Positions 1-12,134 of a stretch of 64,000 bases of DNA are shown here, piece by piece. This DNA comes from Whalleya microplaca. Taxonomy: Eukaryota; Ascomycota; Sordariomycetes; Xylariales; Xylariaceae. Under the pieces are notes generated by a model. That model made no database searches. It saw nothing but the letters and a program-made list of their open reading frames with translations, and was not told where the DNA came from. The translations under genes and the position numbers were made by a program. The stretch lies in contig MU385758.1 of NCBI GenBank assembly GCA_022497155.1, positions 186,001-250,000 of the forward strand, read 5' to 3'. Position 1 is the stretch's first letter. Each line of letters begins with the position of its first letter.

Positions 1-3000
1 TTTCGAGGTTGGCGCCCTTAAAGCCCGAAATTCGCCTCGCACAGGCTATCTCTCAATTTGAAGCCGACCTCTCTACTCCTCAAAAGGCTACTTTTCAATC
101 ATATAGATCTCAATGTACAGTCTCACCTCCATCTATCCAAGATGTCATGCAAGTTACAGCCGAAATCGATTGTCCAAAGCCTGGAAGGGTCGGTGGTGGA
201 CGTGGTTTTGGTCCTCGCCTCACCAATGTCTTGGAGGCAATCCAACAATTCGCGGCCCTTGGGGATGTTATAGTAGGCGGCAGTCAGAACATAATCGCAT
301 GCAGTGTTTGGGCCTTAGTACGTTTCAGTTTACTTGTACGTGGCCTTCGTTACTGGGATATTTTCGCTGTTGACATATCCTATAGTCAATTGTAAACATC
401 TCTTCTTACATGGAGAAGCTGTCAGCGCTTTTGATGACAATCGGTCGTTCTGCTCCTCGATATGAGGAGATGGGCCTTCTATACCCCCGATCACGGCAGT
501 TGCAATCCTACCTATCTGAATATTTCATCGTGCTGGTCCACCTCTGTCATCACCTATTGAGGAGCACACAGAAATCATTGTTCCGGCAACTGCCATCTTT
601 CCTCATCGACTTTGATATCAAAAGCTACCAATCTGACCTTGATTCTTGGGCTATTGCAATCAAGGAAGAGGTGAATCTAATGACTGCTAAGAGAGTCCAA
701 GAGCAGAGCTCGTGGCTATCAACAATATCTTCATTGTCAGCTTCCGGATCGCACCGCAGGAGACTTAGGACACATTTGAAAATCCGGGAGTCTTGCTCAA
801 AATATGATTATCAGCAAACTTGGAAGCAAATTCGAAAAGTCGGAAACTCGACTCTGTTCAGTCACAGTCGTGAATACCAGCCCTGGAAAATGGAAGCAGA
901 GTCCTCCACGTTGGCCATTATTGGCAAACTAGGATCTGGCAAGTCTGTCTTGCTGGCCAACATCGTCGATGATCTCAACCTTCATGGACGAAATGGACAA
1001 GATATTGTGGCCTACTTCTTTTGTCGACATGATGTACAGGAAAGCTTGAAGGCTCGCACAATACTCGGTTGTCTTATGCGACAGTTGCTACACTCGATTC
1101 CAGATTCCGTGCTGGATGAACTTTCCGATATAACCATTACAGACCTAGACGTTGAACAATTGTCTAGTTTAGTAAAGCGTACTCTTCTACCCGGCTCCAG
1201 AGCATACTTTATTGTAGATGGCCTGGATGAATGTACTCTTCAGGAGAGGCACACTCTAATCGAGCAACTGCAGGAGTTCCAGAATGCATTTGCCTTACTT
1301 GTCTGCTTGTCAGTCAGATTGGAACCTCGAAATGAATTCAACCTACACTTATTACACTATGGGCATTTAGCGAGGCCCCGCATTGTCTCAATGCCTGATA
1401 ATAACCCGGATATCGAAAGCTTCATAAATACTGAACTAGAGAGGTGCATAGAATCCGGTAAGCTAATCATCGGAGACCCAAGTCTTATCCGAGAAATACG
1501 GGACGCCTTGCTAAAAGGTGCTCAAGGGATGTTCCTCTGGGTCGCTTTGCAAATTGATTCGCTGTGCGCCGCAAGAACGGATGAAGCGATCGGCCAAGCT
1601 CTGAGGAACCTGCCGAAAGATCTCCCAGAAACGTTCTCTCGTATTTTACGAAAAGCACGAGGGGCTGGTGAATGCTATCAAAAGAGAGTCTTTGAATTAT
1701 GTACAGTCGCATGTCGTCCCCTAACAACACAAGAGCTTCAAGAAGCAATGAGCGTGGTTCCAGGCAATGCTGATTGGAATCCGGCACGGCTCATCAACGA
1801 CATCTATTCAGTCTTAGCCTACTGCGGAAGTCTTATCACTGTGGACGAAGAAGAACTTACTGTACAGTTAGTGCACCACAGTGTGAAGCAATTCTTGCTG
1901 GGTGGGCTCGAAGGCAGTATTGGCGAGTCTTTTACTATGGAAAGTGCACATAGAATGATGGCAGATATTGTCATTACATATCTGAACTACGGCATCTTCA
2001 ACACCCAACTGTCGACACGAATAGTCCCGCAAATAGATTATGAAATGGTTCCAGCTAAGATTATTCGCTCAACTCTAAATCCACCTACTGTCCGAAATCT
2101 GGCCTTGAAACTGTTGAAGTCTCATTTTCAACATGACTATGGCATCAGAAATGTCCTTGCAGATGCCAGCAACAATTTCAACCAGCCTTCGAAAGTGAAC
2201 TTTCAATTCTATCATTACGCTAAGTTATACTGGTTGCAACATGCCCAGTGCACTATAGATCAGGAACCACCCGTGCAAGCATTATTCATAACAATGCTTA
2301 AGGAAAAGAGAGCCGAAATTGATATCAACGACGGTTCTGGACAGGCACTGCTATCATGGGCAGTGAAGAGCGGACGGGAGGTCATGGTACGACTGCTTCT
2401 TCGAGATGTTGGGCTTGAGGTCCAGGATAACTTCCTGGAGCTACCAGCTAAGACGGGGCACGACTCTATGTGTCAGCTACTGATGGATTCAGGTGCCAAG
2501 ATTGACGAATGGAGTTCTGAGGCGCCATCGTTACTACAGGCAGCAAGGAACGGGCATCAGGCCATAGTCCGATTACTTCTAGATTATGGAGCTAATGTCG
2601 AAGAGAAGCTGAATGGGATTACGTCGCTATACCTGGCAGCATCAACGGGGCATACAGCTGTAGTCCAGCTACTGCTCGGTAAAGGTGCCGATATTGAGGC
2701 CAGATCTGATTTCGGTATTACAGCGCTGATAAGTGCAGCCTCTGTAGGGGAAAGGAATGCTGTTCAGCTACTGATAGATTCAGGTGCCGATATTGAGGCC
2801 AGATCTGATTTCGGTATTACAGCGCTGATAAGCGCAGCTTCGGTGGGGAAAAGGGATATTGTTCAGCTACTGATAGATTCAGGTGCCGATATTGAGAGGA
2901 GATCTGATCACGGCATAACAGCGCTGATAGGCGCAGCTTCGGCAGGGAAAAGGGATGTCGTTCGGCTACTGCTAGATTCAGGTGCCGATATTAAGGCCAG

Positions 3001-3205
3001 ATGTGATTACATCATGACAGCGTTTATAGATGCAGCTCAAAATGAGCATGAGGCTATTTTCCAGTTGCTGAGCGGTAGAAATTATAACATCAAGGCGGTA
3101 AATCATCAGTATGGCATGACGGCGGAAGGATGGGCAAATGAATATGGCCGTACAGATATTGCCCGCCTGCTCCGCATGAAGCGCCTAGCTGAGCTCGATT
3201 CATAG
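1..3205 (+). CDS. NLR-type protein, DUF7708-NACHT-ankyrin (5' end outside window)
   Basis: Predicted intracellular STAND/NLR receptor of the fungal non-self recognition type. The frame is open to the window edge with no ATG, so the start lies upstream. Exon 1 runs to 335, an intron of 50 nt (336-385, GTACGT...TATAG) follows, and exon 2 is 386-3205. Joining them restores the DUF7708-like stretch (RLTNVLEAIQQF, then NISSYMEKLSALL). The NACHT domain has Walker A GKLGSGKS at nt 923-946 and Walker B FIVDGLDEC near 1210-1236. Ankyrin repeats fill about 2320-3190. Three units starting at 2693, 2792 and 2891 are exactly 99 nt and very similar in DNA. By family knowledge the nucleotide-binding domain drives oligomerisation and the repeats sense a ligand; the ligand here is unknown. 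The ATG at 410 lies inside exon 2 and is not the true start. Confidence 0.88.
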
Positions 3206-4504
3206 ACTCACTAGAGCATTTAAGTAATATGATGAGGTGTTCTGGTTACTTGACCCACAGGTCAATATTTCAAGGTCATTTATACTTGCACAAGTGATAC
3301 ATCGTGACAATTTCTTGGTATTCAATAGCCATCAGACACTGTCACGCATTTAAGCTTTATGCTCTCATTACTTGTTGAATGTTAAATACTACCACGACGT
3401 ATGCCTTGCCCCATACTGTTTATCTATATGATAGCGGAACATCCTCAAAAGCTTTAGACTGTATACCCATAGAAAATTATTTATGGTTGCTCATCTGCTT
3501 GAACTAGTTGATTCATATCTCAGCACGAATTGTCCAGATTCAGGGGCTGTGTAGTCAAGTCAACTTGTAATATCGTCGAGTTCAGCCAATCAATGGCAAT
3601 TACTTGGCTTGACATGCGTTGTTTGTTGAATTAATGATTAAGGACTGGTACAGCACAAGGCATATAATAGCATTGTAGATATATAACAGGCCATCTGCCG
3701 CTCTAGAACAGCAAAACCTCAAGTCAACCAAGACTCACTAACCCTACATTTCAACACTGTTGACGTAGGCATCTGACACGGCAAAGTCTCGATTACAAGG
3801 TCATCTCCAGGGAGTTCATAAGAAAAAACTTGAAGGTGGCCTTTTTTCTATCTATGAGAACCCTTAGTCCATCCTTGGGTAGACCATGTTCAGATCCTTT
3901 CTTCGATATAACGCTTGGAGCTGTTGGCCAGGCATGGTCAAAAGTGGGAGCAACGCCGACAGTGGTCAATCCTAGCGGCCTAACATCTATATCATGGTAA
4001 AGATTAAATCCAGGGATGTTATATCCTTCGTCTTATGAGCCCTAACATTTGTATGGAATGCAATTAGAATCAATTAAGTTAGGAGTAGATACGGGATGCA
4101 CGCTCTCGAACGATCGAATGCAATCGCCTATCGTCTGTCAATGCTTTACGGTCGTAATTCTTTTATTGCCCCTATCAAAGGAGCAGATGTTCGTTGATAA
4201 TGACCCGAACGCCTCCGCGGATATTATGGATATAGTAGCCAGTAAGAAACCCATGCAACCAAGCTCCTATGTCGGCCCCCCGGCATGGCTAATATCAAAT
4301 AGAGCTTTTTTTTGTAAGAAATCAGACTAATCATGGAAGCAACCCATTCGTCACTCGTTACCCAATGCACCGTCTCGCCTTTCGCGACCCGAAGAGAACC
4401 TAGCCTCATTGTTCGTTCGTAAGCAGTAGCCTTTCGCTTTTCGCTGGTCGTGTGCCGCGAGCTTAGCAAGAATCATCATCATCGCGCACACACACACACG
4501 CGCA
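3206..4504. other. intergenic, no gene recognised
   Basis: AT-leaning sequence between the first NLR and the Ras-like gene. Open frames here are short and lack family similarity or plausible splice partners. A short CA-dinucleotide run (about 4487-4499) lies just beyond the stop codon of the Ras-like gene. The stretch must carry the 3' ends of two convergent transcripts. Confidence 0.5.
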
Positions 4505-5329
4505 CTACCAACACCGCAGGCTCTTCCAGAAGCCGTCCTTGCCCCTGCCGCCGAAGCCGAGCCTCTGGCCGTCGCCCAGCCGCGGCCCGCGCAGGCCGAC
4601 GCCGCGCTTCTCGGTGTGGACGTCGCGCTCGTCGTTGCCGAGGGGCGTCAGGGGCTTGGTGACGCCGCGACGGTCCATCTCCATGTTGTCGAGGACGCCC
4701 ATGGCGGCGAGGCGGCGGCCCTCGACGACGCGGCGCACGATGAGCGCGAACGTCTCCTCGATGTTGACCTCGAGCCGCGCGCTCGTCTCCATGAACCCGC
4801 ACCCGCGCTTGCGCGCCCACTCCAGCCCCGCCGCCGCCGACACCGTCCGCGACTCCTGCAGGTCGCACTTGTTGCCCGCCACGATCTTCACCGGCGGTAT
4901 CGTCCGCGCGCCGCTGCCCGCCCCGCCGTTGCCCGGGATCCCTGCCCGCGCCGCCCGTGTCGCGTTGTCTACCCGCGTCTCGGCCTCCATGTCGATCAGG
5001 TCGTTGAAGTATTCTAATGCATCCAAGCTATCCTGTGATGTGATGTCATATACGAGCAGGAAGGCGTCCGCGCCTAGATTTGACGACGCCCACATCCCCC
5101 GGTACTCCTCCTGCCCCGCCGTGTCGGTCAGCGAGAGGTGGTATGTCGACCCGTCGATCCGCCGCGTGATGCTGTAGCTGTCTTCGATCGTCGGGTCGTA
5201 CTCGGACGTCCATTGTGAACGCACTAGACGCAGCGTTATGGAAGATTTACCGCACCCACCGTCGCCACATATGGTTATCGAGATGGGCACGGGGGGCTGT
5301 GGAGCGGGGAGATATTGGTTGTGGTACAT
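4505..5329 (-). CDS. Ras-like small GTPase
   Basis: Ras-superfamily GTPase of 274 aa, a membrane-associated signalling switch by family knowledge. All G motifs are visible: G1 GDGGCGKSS, G2 YDPTIEDSY, G3 DTAGQEEYR, G4 GNKCDL and G5 ETSARL. There is no intron. I chose the ATG at 5329 (MYHNQYLPAPQ) because the sequence just before the P-loop begins there; an in-frame ATG at 5380 would add 17 residues. Two oddities are seen. A Gly/Ala/Arg-rich insertion of about 25 residues sits between the alpha3 region and G4. The C-terminus ends KSLRCW, with a cysteine next to last and no CaaX box as read. An unseen 3' intron (a GTAGTG follows the cysteine codon) could change the tail. The gene is markedly GC-richer than its flanks. 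Confidence 0.9.
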   Translation of the reverse strand: MYHNQYLPAPQPPVPISITICGDGGCGKSSITLRLVRSQWTSEYDPTIEDSYSITRRIDGSTYHLSLTDTAGQEEYRGMWASSNLGADAFLLVYDITSQDSLDALEYFNDLIDMEAETRVDNATRAARAGIPGNGGAGSGARTIPPVKIVAGNKCDLQESRTVSAAAGLEWARKRGCGFMETSARLEVNIEETFALIVRRVVEGRRLAAMGVLDNMEMDRRGVTKPLTPLGNDERDVHTEKRGVGLRGPRLGDGQRLGFGGRGKDGFWKSLRCW

Positions 5330-8300
5330 CGTCGTCGCCTGCGAGGTGATCTTCCTCGCTGTCCTGTTGCACACAATCAAAGACGGGTGGATACGCGGGT
5401 AACAAAGTAGGTAGGTAGGTAACGGGCACCAAGCAGCACAGATCGAGACTACCCAAACGTCCCCAGGATCTGGCGATTTCTCGCTTTACGTATATGTAGA
5501 CGCAGCGCGGCAGGCGAGGCCGTAGCTCAACCTCTCTCCCTTTAGACTCGTCTAGCGTCCCCACGCGATGTCGACGGGCCTTACCTTATGAGTCTAACGG
5601 ACGGCAGATTACGACGCTTCTAAGTGTCGACTTCTAAGACTAGTTTCGAACACCTGGACAGTGGCGAAAGAAAGACGAAGGAAATATAATAAAATAAAGT
5701 CTCTATTGGGCGAGGACGCGTTGATGTGAAAGGCAGCACTAGTTGTGAGATGAGATGTGATGTGATATGATGTGTGTGATGCGATTGGAATGTCAAGATG
5801 GGCGAGATCGGTTTGAAGGGCGCGCTCGGATCGCGAAACAGCGTCGTAGGGCAAGCAGGACAGCAAACAGCTCAGACGAGATTAATAAGGTGGTATTCCG
5901 TAGACAGTTCGTAGCAGATACCCGAAAGGGGAGGTGGTATGTAGGGAGGGCTGGTTGAACGGGTTGAATTGGCTGAGTTGAAGGTTACTGGTAGTGTGAT
6001 ATCGTGAGCGTCTAAGGTGCTAAGTTTAGTTGATTCGGTAGTGGGAAAGAGATTGATTTTCACGATGGTGGATGGCTGGTTTAAGTTGAGTTTCGGTTCA
6101 GTTCAGGTCATGGTGGGGCTGGACCGACGTGACCAACAGGTTCCATTCGTCAATTCCTGCCTGTTTGCGCTCGAGCCTCGGAGCTATGCTGATCTCGTCA
6201 ACTTAGCTACCTGTGAATACAAGAATACAAGATAATATCGCCGAACGCCGGCATACACAGGCTGTCTGGCTGTACACGTAGTACGTAGCCACAGGACGCA
6301 ATAGGGCGGCAAATGTCGTAATCAGTCAAGAGGTTATAACATACATGAGTAGGCAGTAGGTAGGTGGAAGTGATGGGAGTTGCTTTTGAGTTTTGACGGC
6401 CACCCGAAACTATTGGGACGGCCAGGGTCGGAGATGATGGTCTGAAGTCTGAAGCAATTGAAGGGTCCAGGCGGTATTGTATATGTACTGTATGTAGGCA
6501 CGCAAACGTGTAAGTGGGTGATAGGGTTGATAGGGATGCAGAGTCGCAAAGACGCAGCCACGCAGAGACAAGACGGCACAGGAAATAGGTAGAAATTTCC
6601 CAGATACCACCAACGAGTGAGAGCGGACGATAAGTAAATGTAGGTAATCGATCTCATCCCATTTCTTCAGGAATGAATGATCTTGTGGGGTTGGGATTTA
6701 CATATCACACCGCTGCTACATGTAACTAAAAAAGACAGTAAGGTTAGCAAATCATGCAGGTGAGTGCAGATTCTCCGAATGATCTCCATGTCGGGATAAT
6801 TCAACTGCTTGGGAAATATCATGAAGCAAAAGCTTATCTCCTCTGATGACTTGGTGTAAGTGCTTTGACTGTTGATAGGGACGACCTCTTCGATTTCTCC
6901 TACATACCACGCAGTACATACTAAAGTCCCTCTTAACAGTCACGGATTATACATCAGGTAGCGCTCCCACCCGAGCCAACGAATGAGAGCAGGCCTCGAC
7001 TGCCCTTCGAGGGGAGGCCAATGGTACTATAGAGGAGTCTCTCCCTTGCTTGTTGCATTCCCTGGGGCCTTTGATGCTGGTGATGTTGTGTTGCTATCAC
7101 CTTTGATAGGCACGGTTCCTTAACCGTTTGCCGGCGCCGCTCCCCCCCTGCTGCCCGCCCCTGGTCCCTGAATATGCAGGGCAATGTACAGATTCCCATA
7201 TGTAGGTGACCTTATAAGTCAACAGCCAATGCCAATCTTCAAGGCTCTCAGTGCGACTGATACCCGTAGAAAGAGTGCAGCCCTAGCAACTCTATTGGCT
7301 AATATCTATGAGTTGGGCCAACTTCCATTCCACGACGTAGGTTCAGGAACTTTGTACGACGGAGGCTCTTTGACTTATATGCATAGTAGCGATAGATACG
7401 TGTGATAAACCCGATGGCATGTACAGACATACAATCATATAGCCAATTATCTATTAGTCCCTGCTGGTACCCTGCTAGATTTCCTGTAGATAACCAGGCG
7501 CAGTGTGACACTGTCCAGAGTAGGTATTTCTGTTCTGTCCTCTTTCATTAGTCTACTTCAATAAGCCCCAACATCTAAACTACACCACACGCCTTTATAT
7601 ACCTTCAGCGTTCCATTGCCATTCCTTTCTCCTGCATAGTCTCCAAACCGACGCGGTCTTCTCGATGACCGGAATTCCTTTCCTGGCACATGCCTTAGTC
7701 CTAAAGGTAATGATCACTCAGCACGTGTAATGGCGTCTTATCGGTCCCTGGGACCAAGCCATGCACTGTCTGACGCGAGCGTACCCTATATCTAGGCATT
7801 TGGAATATCCCGTAACTTATTGGTGGAGTGGTTTCCAAGAGTGTGTTTCGTAGGCTATTGCATTCATGTCGCTCCGCTTAGTTCCGGGACCAAGCAGTGG
7901 GTTCTCGGGAAATTCTTCTGAAGGATCTCCATGGCGTAGTGAATCAGTGAGGCCGGAACTGTTTTCAGTTACTGTCTATCTCTCCATCCAAACCGCGTAT
8001 GTATTGGCGGTCATCTTCCACAAAAGATCGACACCGACAACATCCTGTCCACATGCAATCATTGTCTCCAGGTGTCTGGTCTTCTCATCTATTCGCTCTG
8101 AACGAACCTAATCTACCCTTGTCGGTTCGGGTCAATTAACGAAATGGAGTTTCGCCCACGTGCGTTCCAGGATTAGTTTTAGGGCACCCGCTCTCCTCCA
8201 GCGGTCACGACATTGTATTGTGGGATATTGTCTTGGCCAGACTCAGCAATTGGCTACCTATGTATGAAATGCTGTTTAGTTGCAGGACATATCTGACCGC

Positions 8301-11300
8301 ACTTACACGTAGATCCACTGCAGTACCAACGTCAGATATCGGACGTGCTCTATCTGATCATTTTGCCCATCATCGTCCAATTTTGAATCCTGCATGAAAC
8401 GAAACCTCCAATGGCATAAACATTCCCACTTCGGATCTTGGCGCATAGACACGCGAGTTTAGGTTCCAAGCGGCTCGTGATTATCATTTCAAACCACTCA
8501 CATTTCTCTTCATATTGTTATATGAGAAGCAATCGTGATCGATCACAATTCACATCGGTGGGCACGATTTGATTGAAATCCAGTGCTTGGTAGGTACGGC
8601 ATAATGCGTGCATTGCATATTATTATTAAGATGCCTCATCTCAACTATCCAGCTATCAGACGACGTCAATCAACTCGGGCATGTCGCATAGCTGCACCTA
8701 ACCTCTATCGAGACTCGCCCCGGTAACTTCGCATGATTCAATTGTCGGATACCCGGCGATGTCATTCTCATGCCGGTATATGCTAAAGCCGGACTTAGGA
8801 TGACTATATAGTCATTTCAAACTACAACACTAGGTGCTTTCGTTGGGTGGACTCTCAAATGGGGATAATTAACTCCCAAAACATGTATTATGGCGTTCGG
8901 GTCGACCACATACTAATTCTCGGTACCAGCGTTCGGCCAAAGACACCGACCATGTCACCTATTTCGGAGCCCCCGATATATCGCGACAAGGACTCTCAAG
9001 GCCACTTTGCCTCTTTGACTATTTTTAGTCGTTTTATTAGCTCCGCGAATTGTCTGCGGTTCAGCTGCAACCTAGCTGAAGAGCAAGGTATAAGTTACGG
9101 CTATGATCCGAGGCGGCTGACGAAAAAATTGCATTAATACTACCGATTAAGACTGTTCCCTGCATGCCATCTAGTAATACCAGTAGATATAAAGGTGTCG
9201 GGTAAATGATTCTCTAACAGATCCATCCAAAATTTACTTGTAATGCCTCCAAAGACGAACAGGGAAGTAGTACATGTATGAACGTAATATTAGTATGACA
9301 AATGTTGATGGGTAGAAGGGCTTGGACGCTGGGCCTTACGTTATATCTTAGTATCTGCCCACCTCAAGACACTCAGCAGAATGAAGAGTTTCAGTCTTTA
9401 TAGCGATGTCCTTCAAGGTCTGAAAGGGAGAAGAACTTTTACGATCCATCAAGGTATCTACGGTTTCATAATCAGACTTATAATGAAGGAACTCAGGAGG
9501 TTATTGAAATTAATATCACTCTATTTCTTTCATCTCAGAGGCGTGGCCTGCCTGGTCCTTGCAAACCATGGCGTTTCATGGATATCACTATCTAAACTAA
9601 ACGTTCGGTACGATGGGAAGTCCATTGAGTCCAAACCGAGTTGGTTGCCAAGCAATAGGACCCAGAATGAGCCAGAGACAGAGGCGTGGAGGTAGGAGTG
9701 CTGTGATCGCGTTTCATCGGAACCGCACTGATGAGACCTTGGACAAATCTCACATCAACAGAGCGCAATGGACCTCTACTGCGTGAGAGATTAGTGCCAA
9801 TAGCGCCAACATTTTGTTGGGGCTTCGGTTCTACTCATAGTACAGGATCTATTTCGTACCGAACAACTGCGAATTGCCATGGCCTTTCATCGTATTGCTC
9901 CGGGCAACATAACTCTGACATATAAACGCTCGGAGCCTACATATGAGGGTATCCAGGCTTGTACATGGATGGACCTATACGCGGAATCAATGGTGCATGT
10001 AATAGCGTATGCTCTCGTGTAGGCAAATAATTATCTTTAAATTCTTGCGAGATAAGACATGATATGAGTCGCTTATGGTTCAGGATCAAGTGGGATCAAC
10101 ACAATATGCTAGTTGTACTGTTTTAGAGATGTCCATTCCTGATTAGCATCTGGGATCATATATAGGCAGGGAAGGCATATGATTGGCGATATGTTGGTAA
10201 GAGCAAACACAAATGTAATAATAACCTTGTCTCAGGCATATATTCTTTTGAGTTTCACCAACACCTAGAACAGTCTTCTTGTCTTTGTTCATTTTGACTT
10301 ATTCGACGATGTAGTTGTCAAGTTTATCTTTCTAACGTCATTGGTTGTCCGTCAAGGAAGCGAAAGATTCCTATTAATGTTGGAATATGAACAAAAGTGC
10401 CCATCAGATCATCAGGCTGAGCTTTTTGCCATTTGGGTTACCATTTAGTGGATTATCGACTAACTATTGTGTACGTTCTTCTAGATTATCATATACGCCG
10501 TTAGGTGCCTGCGGAGGCTCATCTACCATTGTCGGAAGCACAATATAATCATTCTATCAGCCAGATCATAGAAACATCGAGACTATCCAACTTATTGTGA
10601 TTGATACCTAAGCCTATTTGATCAGGTATTGATACCCAAACGGACTACGATCCTCACGGATACAATGAGCCATGCTGTCAATTACCGTGATCACGGCTCT
10701 AAGGATCTGAGGGTCATGATTAAGAGCTGGCCCCCCAAGTCTAAAGAAGACCGCTGTCGACAGGATAGGAGACGTACTCGAGTTTGTTCTTGAGAAGTCA
10801 GAATTATCGATCTTTAGGACCATATTCGGGTAGAACCACCGGCCAACTAATCCACTGGGGTTCCTCAATTCTATAACCTACGCGAGATCCGGAACCATCA
10901 AGCCGTGAATAGGCGCGAGTTCGTCCTATTATTCGCTGTGTCTAAAAACTTCAAACGGGAAGGTATATGGCTACCTCTCTAGATAGGTGGCTGTCTTGTC
11001 CTGAGCAAACCAGCAGGCACCAAGCGCCCTAGCAACCACGAGTGCTTCAGAGAGATTTATCTTCATTGATAGTCCATTACTCGGACAAGAGACTCAAACT
11101 GTACCGACAACGCAAGCGTTAGGGTAGCACCTCAGCCTCATAGGGAGTTGTGATTCTAACTACAACGGCGCGCTTCAGAGTTGACCTGTACCTAGAGTGA
11201 AAGACACAGGGGAAGACGGGGAATGTATTGAGGATTCAAACATACACCAGCTCCATGGTAATGACCAATTAACAAGTCATCCTAAATAGAAGATATTCTA

Positions 11301-11362
11301 ATGTCGTAAAGGGGAGGTTATCACTCATGATCAACCAAAAATAACAACTAGCATATTGGAGA
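5330..11362. other. long gene-poor region including the Ras-like gene's upstream leader
   Basis: Six kilobases with no gene I can support. The first 1-1.5 kb upstream of the Ras-like ATG has pyrimidine-rich stretches on the coding strand and is probably promoter and leader. From about 7 to 11.3 kb all open frames are under 110 codons, change frame often and show no conserved motif. I saw no transposase, reverse transcriptase or long terminal repeat, so old decayed repeats are possible but unproven. Confidence 0.5.
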
Positions 11363-12134
11363 CTATGAACTTTGCACCCGCTGCACAAACATCCAATTAG
11401 CGTCTGCTGTATTCTGCTTCCCGATAGCCGATTTCATATAACAGTATGTCTTTCCACTTCCATCTATTTCACCCCATCCGGCTCCTACGCATTTGTTGTT
11501 TGACGCGCACACATCAATGCATTCCTCGGCGGACCTCAGGACCATGTTGTCAAGATCTTTATTAGCGGAGTCTTCTTTACCACTATAATCAACTCCACAC
11601 AAAACCGTAAACGCCTCGTTGTCGGCCGACTGTGTAGTAGCATTGGCGTCTGCGGGACAAGCCAGTGGCGTTGACGTCGACGACGACGGTGTAGAGCCTG
11701 CAGTGGTAGGACTATTCGTCGTATCAGCCTCGGACCTGAAGCAGGACACATGCGGTCAATAACGGCTGGCCGGTTGGCCAACGGAGGCTAGTTCCCACTG
11801 GGACTTACTGAGCTGTGCTGTGGTTGCTTCTCGTACCCAACCCGACACCTAACCCCACCGCCAGAGCAATGACGAGTAATACAATAATAACTAACGCAAA
11901 AATACGCCAGAACCTCTTCTTGTCCTTCAACCCAATGTTAGCATCGGTGTTTCCCGGATTTGGTGCTTGTTGATATGCGGAATGAGTGTAGCCGCTGGTC
12001 GGCGAATCGGCCGGTGCTTGTAGATATGGTTGGACCACTTGTGGCAGTTCTGAGTACGGAGAGACCTCAAGGCTGGCCTGCACTTCTTGCTTATCGTTCA
12101 TTTTGTCTCCTAGTGGCCGATTACTTTCGTACAT
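11363..12134 (-). CDS. single-pass membrane protein with Apple/PAN-like domain
   Basis: Two exons, 12134-11809 and 11735-11363, joined across a 73-nt intron (GTAAGTCC...TTGACC...TTCAG), giving 232 aa. Residues 1-75 are a hydrophilic Pro/Gln-rich cytoplasmic-type segment, followed by a basic stop-transfer patch (KDKKRF) and one transmembrane helix (ALVIIVLLVIALAVGLGVGL). A Ser/Thr-rich linker then leads to a cysteine-containing C-terminal domain (FTVLCGVDY, EECIDVCASNNKCVGAGW, YCYMKSA) with the Cys spacing of Apple/PAN-like domains, which bind proteins or carbohydrates in other systems. It is likely a type II-like plasma membrane or wall-facing protein of unknown ligand. An in-frame ATG at 12101 is an alternative start. 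This architecture is common in filamentous fungi without an assigned function. Confidence 0.82.

Noticed and set aside
410..3205. NLR gene starting at the ATG at 410
   Set aside because: Conserved coding sequence continues upstream through a 50-nt intron to the window edge.
4479..5177. Long open frames antisense and in other frames over the Ras-like gene
   Set aside because: They arise from the GC-rich codon bias of the GTPase; products are Arg/Ala/Pro-rich without domains.
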